DNA from: Microplitis mediator
Lineage: Eukaryota; Arthropoda; Insecta; Hymenoptera; Braconidae
DNA length: 64,000 nucleotides
Direction of reading: 5' to 3'
Assembly: GCF_029852145.1 (NCBI RefSeq)
Contig: NC_079978.1
Span: forward strand, 8,901,558-8,965,557
Shown: piece after piece, positions 12,610-22,869 of the stretch
How the letters are laid out: every line of letters starts with the position of its first letter
How positions within the stretch are numbered: position 1 is the stretch's first letter
Program-made: the position numbers and the translations under genes
Notes under the pieces: model-generated
Seen by the model: only the letters and a program-made list of their open reading frames with translations
The model's database searches: none
What the model was told of the DNA's origin: nothing

Positions 12610-12610
<1 letters not shown>
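11593..12610. mobile_element. 1-kb palindromic element (TTAGGGTG family), in (TA)n
   Basis: The left end TTAGGGTGCTTTTATTTTTG is mirrored by the right end, and the mirror continues for some 450 bp on each side of a centre near 12,100. It lies inside an AT/TA tract of the CCCGGG element. No ORF is present. TA flanks and TTAGGG ends would fit a Tc/mariner-like or other TA-targeting non-autonomous element, but the superfamily is not proven. Confidence 0.75.

Positions 12611-12656
<46 letters not shown>
12611..12656. repeat. (TA)n tract
   Basis: A TA dinucleotide run adjoins the right end of the palindromic element and is probably the remainder of its target tract. Confidence 0.85.
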
Positions 12657-12659
<3 letters not shown>

Positions 12660-12856
12660 TAATATGACAATTTTTTAATATCAATGTTATTAAATTTTTA
12701 TTCTGTCAACTATCAATCAAACTTAAATCCCCAATACTTAAAAAATGTTCAAAGGTTTCGGCAGTAATTTAAAAGTATAAAGTATCAATTTGATTATTTG
12801 AGTTAAGTAATGCCATAAACGTTCCTTAATTGTAAGTGTATAACAGACTAGAGGAT

Positions 12857-12952
12857 CAGACTACAAACCATCGATAACCAAAGTTAAGCATCATCGGCGT
12901 TGGACATTAATTGGATGGGTGACCTCGTAGTAAAATAATTGTCGATGGTTAA
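12857..12952 (+). ncRNA. 5S-like segment inside the CCCGGG element, copy 1
   Basis: CCAAAGTTAAGCATCATCGG and TTAATTGGATGGGTGACC follow the box A and box C regions of 5S rRNA in order and spacing. The outer 5S stems are replaced: CCATCGATAA on the left pairs with TTGTCGATGG on the right. The same segment occurs at 57299-57394. It is a degenerate 5S-derived internal promoter region carried by the element, not a 5S gene. Confidence 0.55.
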
Positions 12953-13231
12953 TAATTTTTTTTTTTGTTTTTTATTTAATTTTAACCGACATTGATATTG
13001 ATGAAGACAATAAATCCTAATTAAACTACTTAATTAATAATTTACAGATATTCTAAATGAGATTCTAAAAATGACTATATTCGTTCATGCATGATTATAT
13101 ATAATCATATATGATCATGTATAAACAGATCAAGTTATGTATGATCAGACCTGGCCAATTTTTGGATCTGATCATATATAGACAATTATGCATGATCATA
13201 TATGATTAGGCAAAATCATTTTTTCCCGGGT

Positions 13232-13914
13232 AAAAAAATAGCAGCTAAATTTTTCACGAATAATCAGTTTTACGTCGTTAATTAATTACAATTAAACTAA
13301 AAAGATTCAGATAGTAATTTTCATAAGGGTTCTTGTGATAAAAAATACAAAGACAATAAAAAAAAAGTTAGGCCGATTAATGGTGTCTATCGAGAGTTAT
13401 CGTGTTTACAAAGTTTCATACGTAACAATTGACAGCATAGGTTTCTTGAGTTAAAATAATTTATTTTAAAAGAATAAAATAATGAATCGACTTAATTTTG
13501 GGTTTAAAATGTTCCTTAATAAATTCTTTATATGCTAGTATACAATTTTACCTATCTTGGTGGAATAAAAATAGTGTGGAAAGATTTTTATGTGAGTAAA
13601 ATAGTCGAATAAAAAAAACCGTCCATAAAGCACACCTGTGCTTTCGCGCTTGAGGTGTGCAAAAAAGTAAAGATGATTAGAGTCGAAAAAAGTAGTCTTG
13701 TAAAATACAAAATGATACAAGTAAAAATCAACAAATAAAAAAAATACTTCAAATAAATCGTTTCTCAATTTCCACTGATCATTTTAATTTATTAAAAAAA
13801 TTTGATGGTCTTTGAGTAATAAAAAGAAAATAAAACATGACGATTCCTTAAGACTCTCAAGAAGCGTAGCGAGTAAAGTGCAACCGGCAATGTCTATTCA
13901 GGAGGATCAGATAA
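13232..13914. other. Unassigned AT-rich sequence
   Basis: I see no gene or repeat that I can name. A minus-strand 77-codon ORF (13768-13535) is Phe/Tyr-rich and looks spurious. Confidence 0.3.
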
Positions 13915-14340
13915 AAAAAAAATAAAAAACCCAAATTCAAGCAAACGCCTAAAGAAAAAGTTCAACTGATTCATAATTTTAAAAATGGCAACGCTAATTT
14001 TCACAAAATTGTTAATAATAATTCACCCAAAAAATTAAACAAACATGGAGTTAATGATTCAAACAAAAAATAAGTTGATAACAAAAACTCAGCGAACAAT
14101 TCAAATAAGAAACAATTGTCTTAAGTCCAGAAAAAAAAAAAAAAAACGAAGCTTCATAAAAAATAAAAGAAGAAGAATTCTGACGATGAAAACAATGAAG
14201 GAATATCTATTCCTGAAGATTCGAGTGGCTTGGAAGAAGAATTCAAATAAACTTGAAGAGAAGTTCGCACAAAGCAAGCAAACAGAACAAGCAAGAGAGA
14301 GAGTAGGAACACTAGGGATAGGAAATTTGAAAACCTAGAA
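13915..14340 (+). pseudogene. Possible decayed coding remnant, Lys/Asn-rich
   Basis: From about 13929 one frame stays open for some 45 codons (Lys/Asn/His-rich), then continues past stop codons at about 14070 and 14121. Near 14179 a different frame reads an acidic SDDENNEGISIPEDSSGLEE stretch, followed by a basic Lys/Arg tail. An alternating acidic/basic, low-complexity protein such as a nucleolar factor could leave this trace. No family is recognised, and it may be chance in A-rich DNA. Confidence 0.25.
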
Positions 14341-15075
14341 AAAATAAACACCAAGAAAATATTTGTAATAAATATAAACATGCAAATTGTCTTCAGTCAA
14401 GCCAGAGGATTAATTTTAGTATAAAGAAGTAAAATAAATAATAAAAATAAAATAACTATACATATTGTAACAAATGTGAAACTGATCTTTTCAAATATTT
14501 GAATAGCTAAAAAACTATTGATACAATATATTATCAAGTATTTCTTTTGTGTTTTTCATATTCGCCTTTTGGTTCTTGTTATTAAGACTGTAATGAAAAC
14601 ATTTTTTTTTCTTACACTTTTTATGTTGATTATAATATAATTTATACAGCTATATTAATTGAATTTAGTTAATATATGTAGAAAAAAATAAAATCTTCAA
14701 TGAAATAAAAATGTTCAGTATTATATTAAGTATTATTAATTAATTAATTAATTAATTAATTAATTAAGTATTGTAATTAAAAATAAATTTAATGGAAACT
14801 CGATAGAAAAATAATAACTGTATATTACATTAATTTAATTTAATTATTATTAGAATTGCGACGTTTAGTATAAGCTCTTATAAATTGATAAGGTATAAAA
14901 ATAAAATGTATTAGAATTGTTAAAATGTTTATTTATCACTTTGAGGACGTTTCTGTTAAAGACGCCGTGAGCCGATGTGGGTTGTTGCTATCATGGCCGA
15001 ACAGTGTAATAGTTAGATTTCAAAAAAAAAGGAAAAATTTTAAATTTTATGTTATATTTGGAGTTACTATATATA

Positions 15076-15078
<3 letters not shown>
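14341..15078. other. AT-rich sequence with a (TTAA)n run
   Basis: It includes a perfect ATTA tetranucleotide run at about 14736-14767. No gene is seen. Confidence 0.5.

Positions 15079-15142
<64 letters not shown>
15079..15142. repeat. (TA)n tract
   Basis: About 32 TA units directly precede a TTAGGGTG-ended palindromic element. Confidence 0.95.
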
Positions 15143-15146
<4 letters not shown>

Positions 15147-15866
15147 GGTGTGTCATTTTAAGGGTATATTTTTTTTTACTGCTATACCAGAAAATCTGGT
15201 AGTACATGGAAAATATAAAATTATGCCACTGGGCTAAAGGTTAAAGTCCAATAGCGGCTTAGCTCATCAAAAAATTCGATTTCCCATTTAAATAACACGG
15301 GAAATTTGTTTTTTAACTTTGAGTGTTTTTAACTCGTGAACAAATCCTTAGATCGAATTGACTAATACACGTTTTTATAGGAAATTGAACGCTCTACAAA
15401 AAAGGTCTCTTGTCATTTTTTGATAAACCCATCTGTTCAAAAGTTATGGAAGCTTGAAGTCAAGTTATAGTAAATTTCGAGATCTTTTTACTTTTCCGGC
15501 AAAACTATCAGACTTATTACAAAATATCAAAGCATCTTTTTTGTAAACAATTTCATTTCCTACAAATTATTATCAGTAAAATTTTTTCAAATTCCGCATT
15601 GTTTTCTAGTTATTTTCATTTCAATTTCAAGCTTTTAAAAAAGTAGTGTTCTGATCGATTTCAAGAGCTCGACATTGAAATGAAAATAACGAGAAAACAA
15701 TGTGGAATTTGAAAAAACTTTACTGATGATAATTTGTAGAGAATAAAATTTTCAACAAAAAAGACCCTACAACATATTATGGTAAGTCTGATAGTTTTGC
15801 CGGAAAAGTAAAAAGATCTCGAAATTTACTATAACTTGACTTCGAGCTCTAATAACTTAAGAACAG
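15143..15866. mobile_element. Palindromic TTAGGGTG element truncated on the right
   Basis: It begins TTAGGGTGTGTCATTTTAAG. The second half mirrors the first: the AGATCTTTTTACTTTTCCGG block at 15481 is inverted at about 15800-15826. The mirror stops at GAACAGAT (15861-15868), where the large inverted duplication begins, so the terminal part of the right arm, more than 300 bp, is missing. It shares the CTCTACAAAAAAGGTC phrase with other members of the group. Confidence 0.65.
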
Positions 15867-15994
15867 ATTTCATTAAATAATCATCATAATCATCATCATC
15901 ATAGTCAACAATAAATTTATCACTGTTTTCAAATTCAAAATTGGTCCTGCGTGACAACGAACTGCTCACTGTCCAGGAGGTGGCGTCAGCTCCG

Positions 15995-16002
15995 ATCCTA
16001 GT
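15995..16002. repeat. 8-bp target-site duplication, left (ATCCTAGT)
   Basis: ATCCTAGT stands immediately left of the 3,277-bp element and is repeated immediately right of it at 19280-19287. The right arm has it once (55870-55877, opposite strand). Confidence 0.9.
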
Positions 16003-16535
16003 GGCTTGCAGGCACACCGTCAAAAGTAAAAATTTCAAAAGTATACCAACTTCAGAAACTCACAGCTAGGAATGTAAACAATAAAGATGGTTCATAATTC
16101 AGAATGACAAATTATCACCTTGTCAAAAACATCGAATCTCTAATCTTTATATCAACACATACTCAGAATTTACAATATTCATTCTTTCGTAATAAAGAAT
16201 TAACATTATTTAGAATGACAATATTTCAGAAATCCAATACTTCCGAAATTTCAAACTACGAACGCCAATTCTTCAGAATTACATTTTATACGAATGACCA
16301 TTTTAGTAAAATTTTCTAAGCTTTGCTGACATTCGGTATTATAGACTTTCCCTATGAATTTACCATTATCATGTGAGTGCTTTGGCGGATTGATTGGGTT
16401 TAAAAAATTTGTATGACTCGTTATGTAATAATTATATATGAATTTTACGAGTTTAATTTGTATGAAACGATTATATTGAATGTACTGAATTAAGATAGAA
16501 GTGCTATTTGTGGCCAGTAATAATTAAGTTCTAAT

Positions 16536-16690
16536 AACTCTCTAAACATGAATAAGTGAAAATAAGTGAAGCTTTACTAATGCCAAGTGCAAACCGAACC
16601 ACTAATTTCAAAAAATGGTTCGGTTGGCACTCAGAATTAGTGAATATTGACTTATTCATGTTTAGAAAGAATAGTTGAGTTATAATTATT
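16536..16690. repeat. Long hairpin inside the 3.3-kb element
   Basis: AAACATGAATAAGT (16547) is mirrored by ACTTATTCATGTTT at about 16650, and an inner stem pairs AACCGAACCA with TGGTTCGGTT. It folds into a stem of roughly 60 bp. It may be an embedded MITE. Confidence 0.55.
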
Positions 16691-16857
16691 TAAGCTTCAA
16701 CATAAAATCGTAAAATTAGTGACATAATTTTTTTAACACATACTAATAAACAATATAATCTCATCTGTTTAAAAATAGTTTATAGATTTTAAATATTATC
16801 AATTTAACTAAACTAAATTTTAATCGAAACTAATCTTGATGTATATCAGTATATACC

Positions 16858-16978
16858 CTGTCCAAAAATTCTTGTAGAATCCACGTAACTGCGACAAAAA
16901 CCGCATAGAATCCTATAGACTGTATTGTTTTCAATGCCGTTTTTGTCGCATGTGATTGGATTCTATGGGAATCTTCGG
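16858..16978. repeat. Second hairpin inside the 3.3-kb element
   Basis: TGCGACAAAAACCGCAT at 16891 pairs with ATGCCGTTTTTGTCGCA at 16936. The flanking TAGAATCC/GGATTCTA blocks also pair. It is a small palindromic element of about 115 bp. Confidence 0.55.
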
Positions 16979-17343
16979 ATTATTATTATTGTAACTTAAT
17001 TATTATTAATGCTTGTGTGATGAATAAAAATACAGCCTAAATCAAATCCAGATGCATTTTTTATTTATAAATTTATAATTAACATATATGTTTATGTTTT
17101 ATTAGGTCCAATATTTTAAATAATAATTATAATTCAAGAATAATTGATTCATTCTATTGGACATTGATCCGTGTATTATTTTCAATATCTTATTTGAATT
17201 TTATTTTATAATTCATATAGGATAGAAGTACCATTTTTGGCCACTTTAGTACCAGTTTTGGTTACTTCAAAAATTTTAATAAAATAATACGCAAAGTACG
17301 TAATGATATGATGAATTTTTTTTAATTCATTTAAAGGGAATTT

Positions 17344-18138
17344 TTAACTTCCCGCTAAGAAAATTGTAAATTTTCAAAAATTCGGGAAGTTATTGGTTTC
17401 GGTCCGATTTACGAAAATTGAATTTCCATCAGATGTCGACGTTTCGAGGTCCTAAGAAGCTATTCTGACTAATTTCACGATGATGTCCGAGTGTATGTAT
17501 GTGTGTACGTACGTATGCATGTATGTAAATATTCATAACTCTTGAACGGATGAACCGATTTTGATCGTTGAGGTGTCATTTGACGCGGCTTGTTAATGTC
17601 TTGAAGCCGTGAAAATTTGAACTTAATCGGTAGGGTGCGTTCAGAGATATTTCAAAAATAAAATTTTTTCGAAAATGTTTTATTTGGATAACTTTTAATT
17701 TGATCGATGGATTGATTCCAAAATTTAATCAGCTCTGAAACTCTATAAGCCGCGTCGAATGCCACCTCAACCATCAAAATCGGTTCATTCGTTCAAGAGA
17801 AATCGTTAACGAAAGAATTCAAAAAAAATTTTTTCCTTGGTTTTTTTGAAATTTCTCAAAAACGGCTGAATAAATCAATTTCAAAATTTGATCAGCTTCA
17901 GAACTTGATAAAACGCGTCGATTGCCACCTCAACCATCAAAATCGGTTAATTCGTTCGCGAGATATCGTGGGAGAAGGAAATGCTAAAAAATGGTTTTTT
18001 ACAAAACAATGGCATACAAAAGTATTTGCGAGCTCGAAGAGCTCGAAAATGTAATCACAATAATGTTTTCGAGCTCAGCGAGCTCGAAAACAGCGCAAAG
18101 TTTTGGGGCTGGCCCGCAGGGTCAACTGACAGACTGAT
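17344..18138. repeat. ACTTCCCGCT repeat, copy 2 (inverted relative to copy 1)
   Basis: It starts TTAACTTCCCGCTAAGAAAA and ends with the GGGTCAACTGACAGACTG segment. It runs parallel to copy 1 along its whole length in reverse orientation. It lies wholly within the 3.3-kb element, so the repeat was there before, or was carried by, that element. Confidence 0.75.
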
Positions 18139-18220
18139 TTTCTATTGATTTTCTATCGATTTTCTCTGACAGCAACAAGTTTTTGTTTTCTGTCAATTTT
18201 CTATCGATTTTCTATGACAG

Positions 18221-18610
18221 TAATTATTGTGATAGTAATTGTATACAAATTATATATAAAATTAATACTAATAATAATTGTGATAGTAATTGTATACAAA
18301 TTATATATAAAATTAATACAAATAATTATTGTGATAGTAATTGTATACAAATTATATATGAAATTTATACTAATAATAATTGTGATAGTAATTGTATACA
18401 AATTATATATAAAATTAATACAAATAATTATTGTGATAGTAATTGTATACAAATTATATATGAAATTTATACTAATAATTATTGTGATAGTAATTGTATA
18501 CAAATTATATATAAAATTTATACTAATAATTATTGTGATAGTAAATGTATACAAATTATATATAAAATTTATACTAATAATTATTGTGATAGTAATTGTA
18601 TACAAAATTG
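18221..18610. repeat. 51-bp minisatellite, about 7.7 units
   Basis: The word GATAGTAATTGTATACAAAT begins at 18231, 18282, 18333, 18384, 18435, 18486, 18537 (one base changed) and 18588, exactly 51 bp apart. Because 51 is a multiple of three, it yields periodic ORFs in several frames (182, 171 and 134 codons), none a real gene. Confidence 0.95.
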
Positions 18611-18676
18611 GCTCAACGAGCTCGAAAACAGCGGGAAGTTTGGGGGCTGGCCCGCAGGGTCAACTGACAGACCGAT
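18611..18676. repeat. Terminal fragment of the ACTTCCCGCT repeat
   Basis: It holds GAGCTCGAAAACAGCGGGAA, then GGCTGGCCCGCAGGGTCAAC and a T run: the same end segment as at the end of copy 2, duplicated on the far side of the minisatellite. Confidence 0.7.
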
Positions 18677-19279
18677 TTTTTTTACTGTATTAGAATGAAT
18701 TTTTTTTTTTTTTATACTTCTCCATTAATTAAAATGAAATATTAAAGGTCTAAAAATAAAACACTGGCCATAAATAGCACTTCTATCTTAATTCAGTACA
18801 TTCAATATAATCGTTTCATACAAATTAAACTCGTAAAATTCATATATAATTATTACATAACGAGTCATACAAATTTTTTAAACCCAATCAATCCGCCAAA
18901 GCACTCACATGATAATGGTAAATTCATAGGGAAAGTCTGTAAAACCGACTGTCAGCAAAGCTTAGAAAATTTTACTAAAAATGGTCATTCGTATAAAATG
19001 TAATTCTGAAGAATTGGCGTTCGTAGTTTGAAATTTCGGAAGTATTGGATTTCTGAAATATTGTCATTCTAAATATTGTTAATTCTTTATTACGAAAGAA
19101 TGAATATTGTAAATTCTGAGTATGTGTTGATATAAAGATTAGAGATTCGATGTTTTTGACAAGGTGATAATTTGTCATTCTGAATTATGAACCATCTTTA
19201 TTTTTTACATTCCTAACTGTGAGTTTCTGAAGTTGGTATACTTCTGAAATTTTTACTTTTGACGGTGTGCCTGCAAGCC

Positions 19280-19287
19280 ATCCTAGT
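19280..19287. repeat. 8-bp target-site duplication, right (ATCCTAGT)
   Basis: Partner of 15995-16002. Confidence 0.9.
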
Positions 19288-20530
19288 AACCTCCCAGGAC
19301 ATAACACCTTACTGAGTAAGGTGTGGCTATCAGGGTGATAGCCACCTTACCCACAAGAGAACTTCAAACTACTGCCGTATTCTAAAGCCAACTTAAGGGT
19401 CGGCAGTACTAAACAAATTTTCGAATTTTACTTTTCTAATTACATTTTAGATAATTACGTCACTCGAATGATGAAAACCTTCCGAAAAAGTTTGTCTTTC
19501 ACATTTTTTCGGAAGCTATCAAAATTTCTGTAATAACAATTGATTAATAAATTAAAAGAAAAGTAAAATTCATAAATTCGTTTAATACGGCCCAGCATTA
19601 AAGGAAAATGTTGGAGAGCAAGCAGTTACCTTTAAGTTGGCAGTAAATTGTCTGTAACTTGAATTCAATTTGACTACAAGTGTTACTGTCAGACAATGAC
19701 GTTAAGTTGATTGAAAGTTTCACTTTAAATTGACGGCAAGATTTTTTGTTAAATTACATTTAGATGACGGCAGAAGATTTGCATTATCTTGCACGCAAGT
19801 ATTATCCAGCCAGGGCTTGCCAGAAACTTGTCGTTAAGTTAACCGTAAATGTTTCACTGCACAACCTGCTCAGCAATTATATTTAGAGTGTGGCTATCAG
19901 GAATTTTATCTTTATACTTGTATTTTTATATGAAATGTTTTAAATTATCAGCTTATACTACATATCATAATAGATAAGTTGACGATAACTTGAAAGAGTA
20001 GATTATCGTCAAATTGTAGTCAACAGTTCTATAAGTGTGAAATGGTCAACAAATTGTCGTCATTTTGGTCGCAACCAATTGATTTCAGTTTTTTGACCAG
20101 AGAGTTGGGCTATCAGGGTAACTTTTTCTTGTCAGACATTCTTTCCTTTATTTATACAAAAGTTGAGTTTTTAATATTCATCAAAATGATAATATTGCTT
20201 TTATGATTTTTTTTTTTTTTTTATCTCATCTCTTTAGTTGGAAGTCAGCACGGAAGTCATATTCTGTATATCCAAATAATCTGGCTTTCTCAGCAAAAAA
20301 TTTCAATTGAGCAGTTTTGATTTATTTGACATAAAGTTTCTATTAATTAATTTCAGACTACAATTTGAATAAAACTTGAACTACGAGTCGACGTCAATCT
20401 TCGACCACTATTTGAAGACAATTAATTAATTAAAGTAACGGAGTTAACCGGAAAACCTGCTACTTACAATGCGCACCCCTTTTGACAGGGGTCTTTTCTT
20501 CATCCTTGTAGATATACACATGCTTCATAT
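19288..20530. other. Arm sequence without a gene; stem-loop and GGCTATCAGG motifs
   Basis: At 19313-19353 AAGGTGTGGCTATCA pairs with TGATAGCCACCTT around a GGG loop. The word GGCTATCAGG recurs at about 19325, 19892 and 20108. Between 19600 and 19870 the sequence resembles 58376-58620, so it belongs to a dispersed repeat. No coding frame is supported. Confidence 0.45.
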
Positions 20531-22438
20531 TGTGACGTTATTTTTCGTATGGGGGTCAAATCAAAGTGAACGTCACAAATACCAACGAATTTTATTGTAT
20601 TTACGAGCATGGTAACTCAAGACTTATAATTTAGCTTACAGTAATTTACGATTTTGATACAGATTTTGATTAAGTTATAGTTTAAGAATTAAATATGGAG
20701 TAACGTTTGGCTACAGTTATGGATTTTTGGATAAAGAAAATAAGAATTAGAATCAGAATTATGGAAAATTATTATGGGATATGGTTTGAGATTAAAGTTT
20801 GGGAAAATGATTGTTTGAGTTTTGGATTTTAAGTTTTGGTGTTTTGAGTATGTGGACGAGTCAGTATTACCGTGGAGCGGGACTTAAATTAGTCACCCGG
20901 TATCATCTGATGATAGAACCTAGTTCTATCCCTCTGAGACTTCTTGGTTGATTGCAGAGGTCTAGCTAAGATGCTAGTGCTCCAGTATATAAGGAATTTG
21001 ACGGATGCAGAATGGGATCAGTTTTGGAGTCTTGGTTTGGCAGGCCTCAACAGTAATTTTGTGACCGTTGCTGTTGTGGAAGCCGTTTGGTCATTTTTAA
21101 ATTATTAGTCTGACAGGCCTCAGAGGACAAGTCGTGACCACTTGTGCCGCTGAGGAAGTCATAGGTCACTTAGTTTATAAGTTTTATGATCCCAGCTGAA
21201 GTCTGTTCCAGGAGAGCAACTGCCAAGGATATCCATACTCAGAATGGGGTTTAGTGAGTACGTTTGGTGAGGACTTGAGCCTCCAGTTACCGTTATAGTA
21301 AAGATTGAGTTGGATTTAAGAATTTAGAATATAGAGGTCAGTTATTGATAACGATAGGATTGAGTTTGGGGTTTTTAGAATTGAGAATTGAGAGAGAGAA
21401 GTCGAAGGGAGACCTTCGAGGAGTACGGACGTGAGCATTCGACTCTAGTCGCTTGAAGCGAGTAGACGTGTGTAGTAATGGCGCTACAGTTCAAGGCATT
21501 GTGGAAAGCTATAGATTGAGATTATTGCTACAGAAGTATTATTTAAAAACAGTGTAAGACGTTACTTGATATTTGTTCACCAGACATCAGGTATGAAATA
21601 ATTATTATAAATAATTAATCGAGTTCGAGTCAAAAGTCTTGAGGTATTATGCTCCTGTTTTAATTAAAGAAAAGATTTAATATCTGAGAGAATTATGAGA
21701 ATAGTGTTACATTTTTAGAGTCACGATCACGTTTTATTGTTAATATTATTTTATGAAAGAGTTATGAGAAACATGTTTGATTGTTGAACTAATTATTGTC
21801 TAATTAACATCGAAATGAGACCCATGTACGTTAGTTTTACGATTTTGCTAAAGAAAATGTTCTAGAGTATCGAATCCATAATTATTGTTCTAGTTTACCA
21901 AATATTATTAGATTATCATTTAGTTCTAGTTAATTAATTGATTTATTTATAAAATATCGGTACGTATCATTTAGATGTCAATTTACCTTCTGTTAAGATT
22001 AATTTTATTATATTCGGCATTCGTTATAGAGAAAAATATTATTTGTACTGAGCTATCGTATTTTATTTATTGTTAAATAGAGTTTTGAGATTATTGTTGT
22101 TAAATAAAAGTTGCAAATTCAAAATGAATCTACATGACTTTGGAATGATGTAACCCGGACCACTCCCTCTCTCCATAAACCTACACACTGAGCGACACCA
22201 TGGCATACCGTAACTCTGTTTTTAGTTTTCCAGTCTCCGTTTTGTTTTTGCTTATAAGTTCTGAGCATTTTTGTTAAGTTTTAGTTTAGTTTTATTTATG
22301 CGTGGTTTCGGTGATAATTCCACAGATCAAAAATTATCAAGTTTTTATCAATGCGTGGTTTCAAGATAAATCCACAGATCAAAATTTATCTAAAATTCAT
22401 GATTTACTGGTTTGGTGGTTCCAGTGATTAAAAATTAC
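20531..22438 (+). mobile_element. Possible LTR of a retrotransposon (left arm)
   Basis: It begins TGTGACGTTATTTTTCG and ends ...AAATTAC just before TGGCGCCC, the usual core of a tRNA primer-binding site. A TATA element (TATATAAG) lies at 20986-20993, followed by GC-richer leader sequence with two stem-loops (21043-21155). No gag or pol follows: an R2-clade fragment starts at about 22870. The reading as an LTR rests on the TG start, TATA box and primer-site motif. It could instead be another repeat. Confidence 0.4.
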
Positions 22439-22439
22439 C

Positions 22440-22457
22440 TGGCGCCCTATTCGTATT
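22440..22457 (+). promoter_or_regulatory. Candidate primer-binding site
   Basis: TGGCGCCCTATTCGTATT follows the putative LTR by one or two bases. TGGCGCC is the common start of primer-binding sites for insect LTR elements. The tRNA was not identified. Confidence 0.35.
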
Positions 22458-22869
22458 GAGACTGGAGGCTAAAAGCAGAGAACGAAGTTATAGCGCAGAA
22501 ATTAGCGTCTAGTTTTTGTGTTATAATATATATCCTTATCTTTTACCATATTCTAGTTTACAAGCGAAATATTAAGCGTATAAGCTTATTGTTAGCATTC
22601 TCTATGATCAATAAGCATGTGGAACCAAACCAACAGCCACTACGAGTCTGTATCCATATAATCTGGAGGAAACGTGAGAGAATCGAGGGATTGTAGGGGA
22701 GATCAGCTATTCAAGTGTCACATTTGATCTCTAGCAAAGTATTCCAACACAGAGCACTCAGCGTTAGACAACTCGAAATGTCCAGTTTTTATGAAAAAAT
22801 TGAGGAAAGAGCACAGAGTATAGAATACTCATAATAAGAACCAATAGTAGTAAACGCGCAAACGCTGGA

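Larger units (their letters stand above)
9515..13231. mobile_element. CCCGGG-ended palindrome-rich element, copy 1 (interrupted)
   Basis: The left end reads CCCGGGAAAAAATGATTTTG and the right end is its inverse, giving inverted termini of about 35 bp. The interior is dense in self-complementary words such as TGATCATGCATGATCA and CATATATGATCATATATG. A related but shorter copy at 56453-57676 lacks the two insertions seen here: a nested element (9700-11086) and a palindrome (11593-12610). No transposase ORF is visible, so it is presumably non-autonomous. The termini plus one flanking base suggest a 1-bp (or very short) target duplication. Confidence 0.7.
16003..19279. mobile_element. 3,277-bp non-autonomous element, 515-bp TIRs, 8-bp TSD
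   Basis: Ends read GGCTTGCAGGCACACC and its inverse. The terminal inverted repeats run 16003-16517 and 18764-19279. The 8-bp duplication of ATCCTAGT and the clean empty site in the right arm prove transposition-like insertion. Long TIRs with an 8-bp duplication fit Mutator-like, hAT or P-type elements; the ends do not show a typical hAT CAG start. No transposase is present: the 69-71-codon ORFs in each TIR are mirror images of one another and have no domain. The interior holds two hairpins, copy 2 of the ACTTCCCGCT repeat and a 51-bp minisatellite. Confidence 0.85.

Noticed and set aside
15829..16038. 69-codon minus-strand ORF with a signal-peptide-like start as a small secreted protein
   Set aside because: It crosses both the duplication edge and the insertion boundary of the 3.3-kb element, so it is a chimeric accident.
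16104..16319. 71-codon ORF in the TIR of the 3.3-kb element as a transposase piece
   Set aside because: It is only the TIR sequence, mirrored in the other TIR, with no catalytic motif.
18145..18698. Long overlapping ORFs of 182, 171 and 134 codons
   Set aside because: They are produced by the 51-bp minisatellite, whose unit is a multiple of three; the proteins are a 17-residue repeat with no domain.
20531..22438. Host promoter with first exon and intron instead of an LTR
   Set aside because: Kept as a possible LTR because of the TG start, TATA box and TGGCGCC site; no downstream coding exon was found to support a host gene, though it cannot be excluded.
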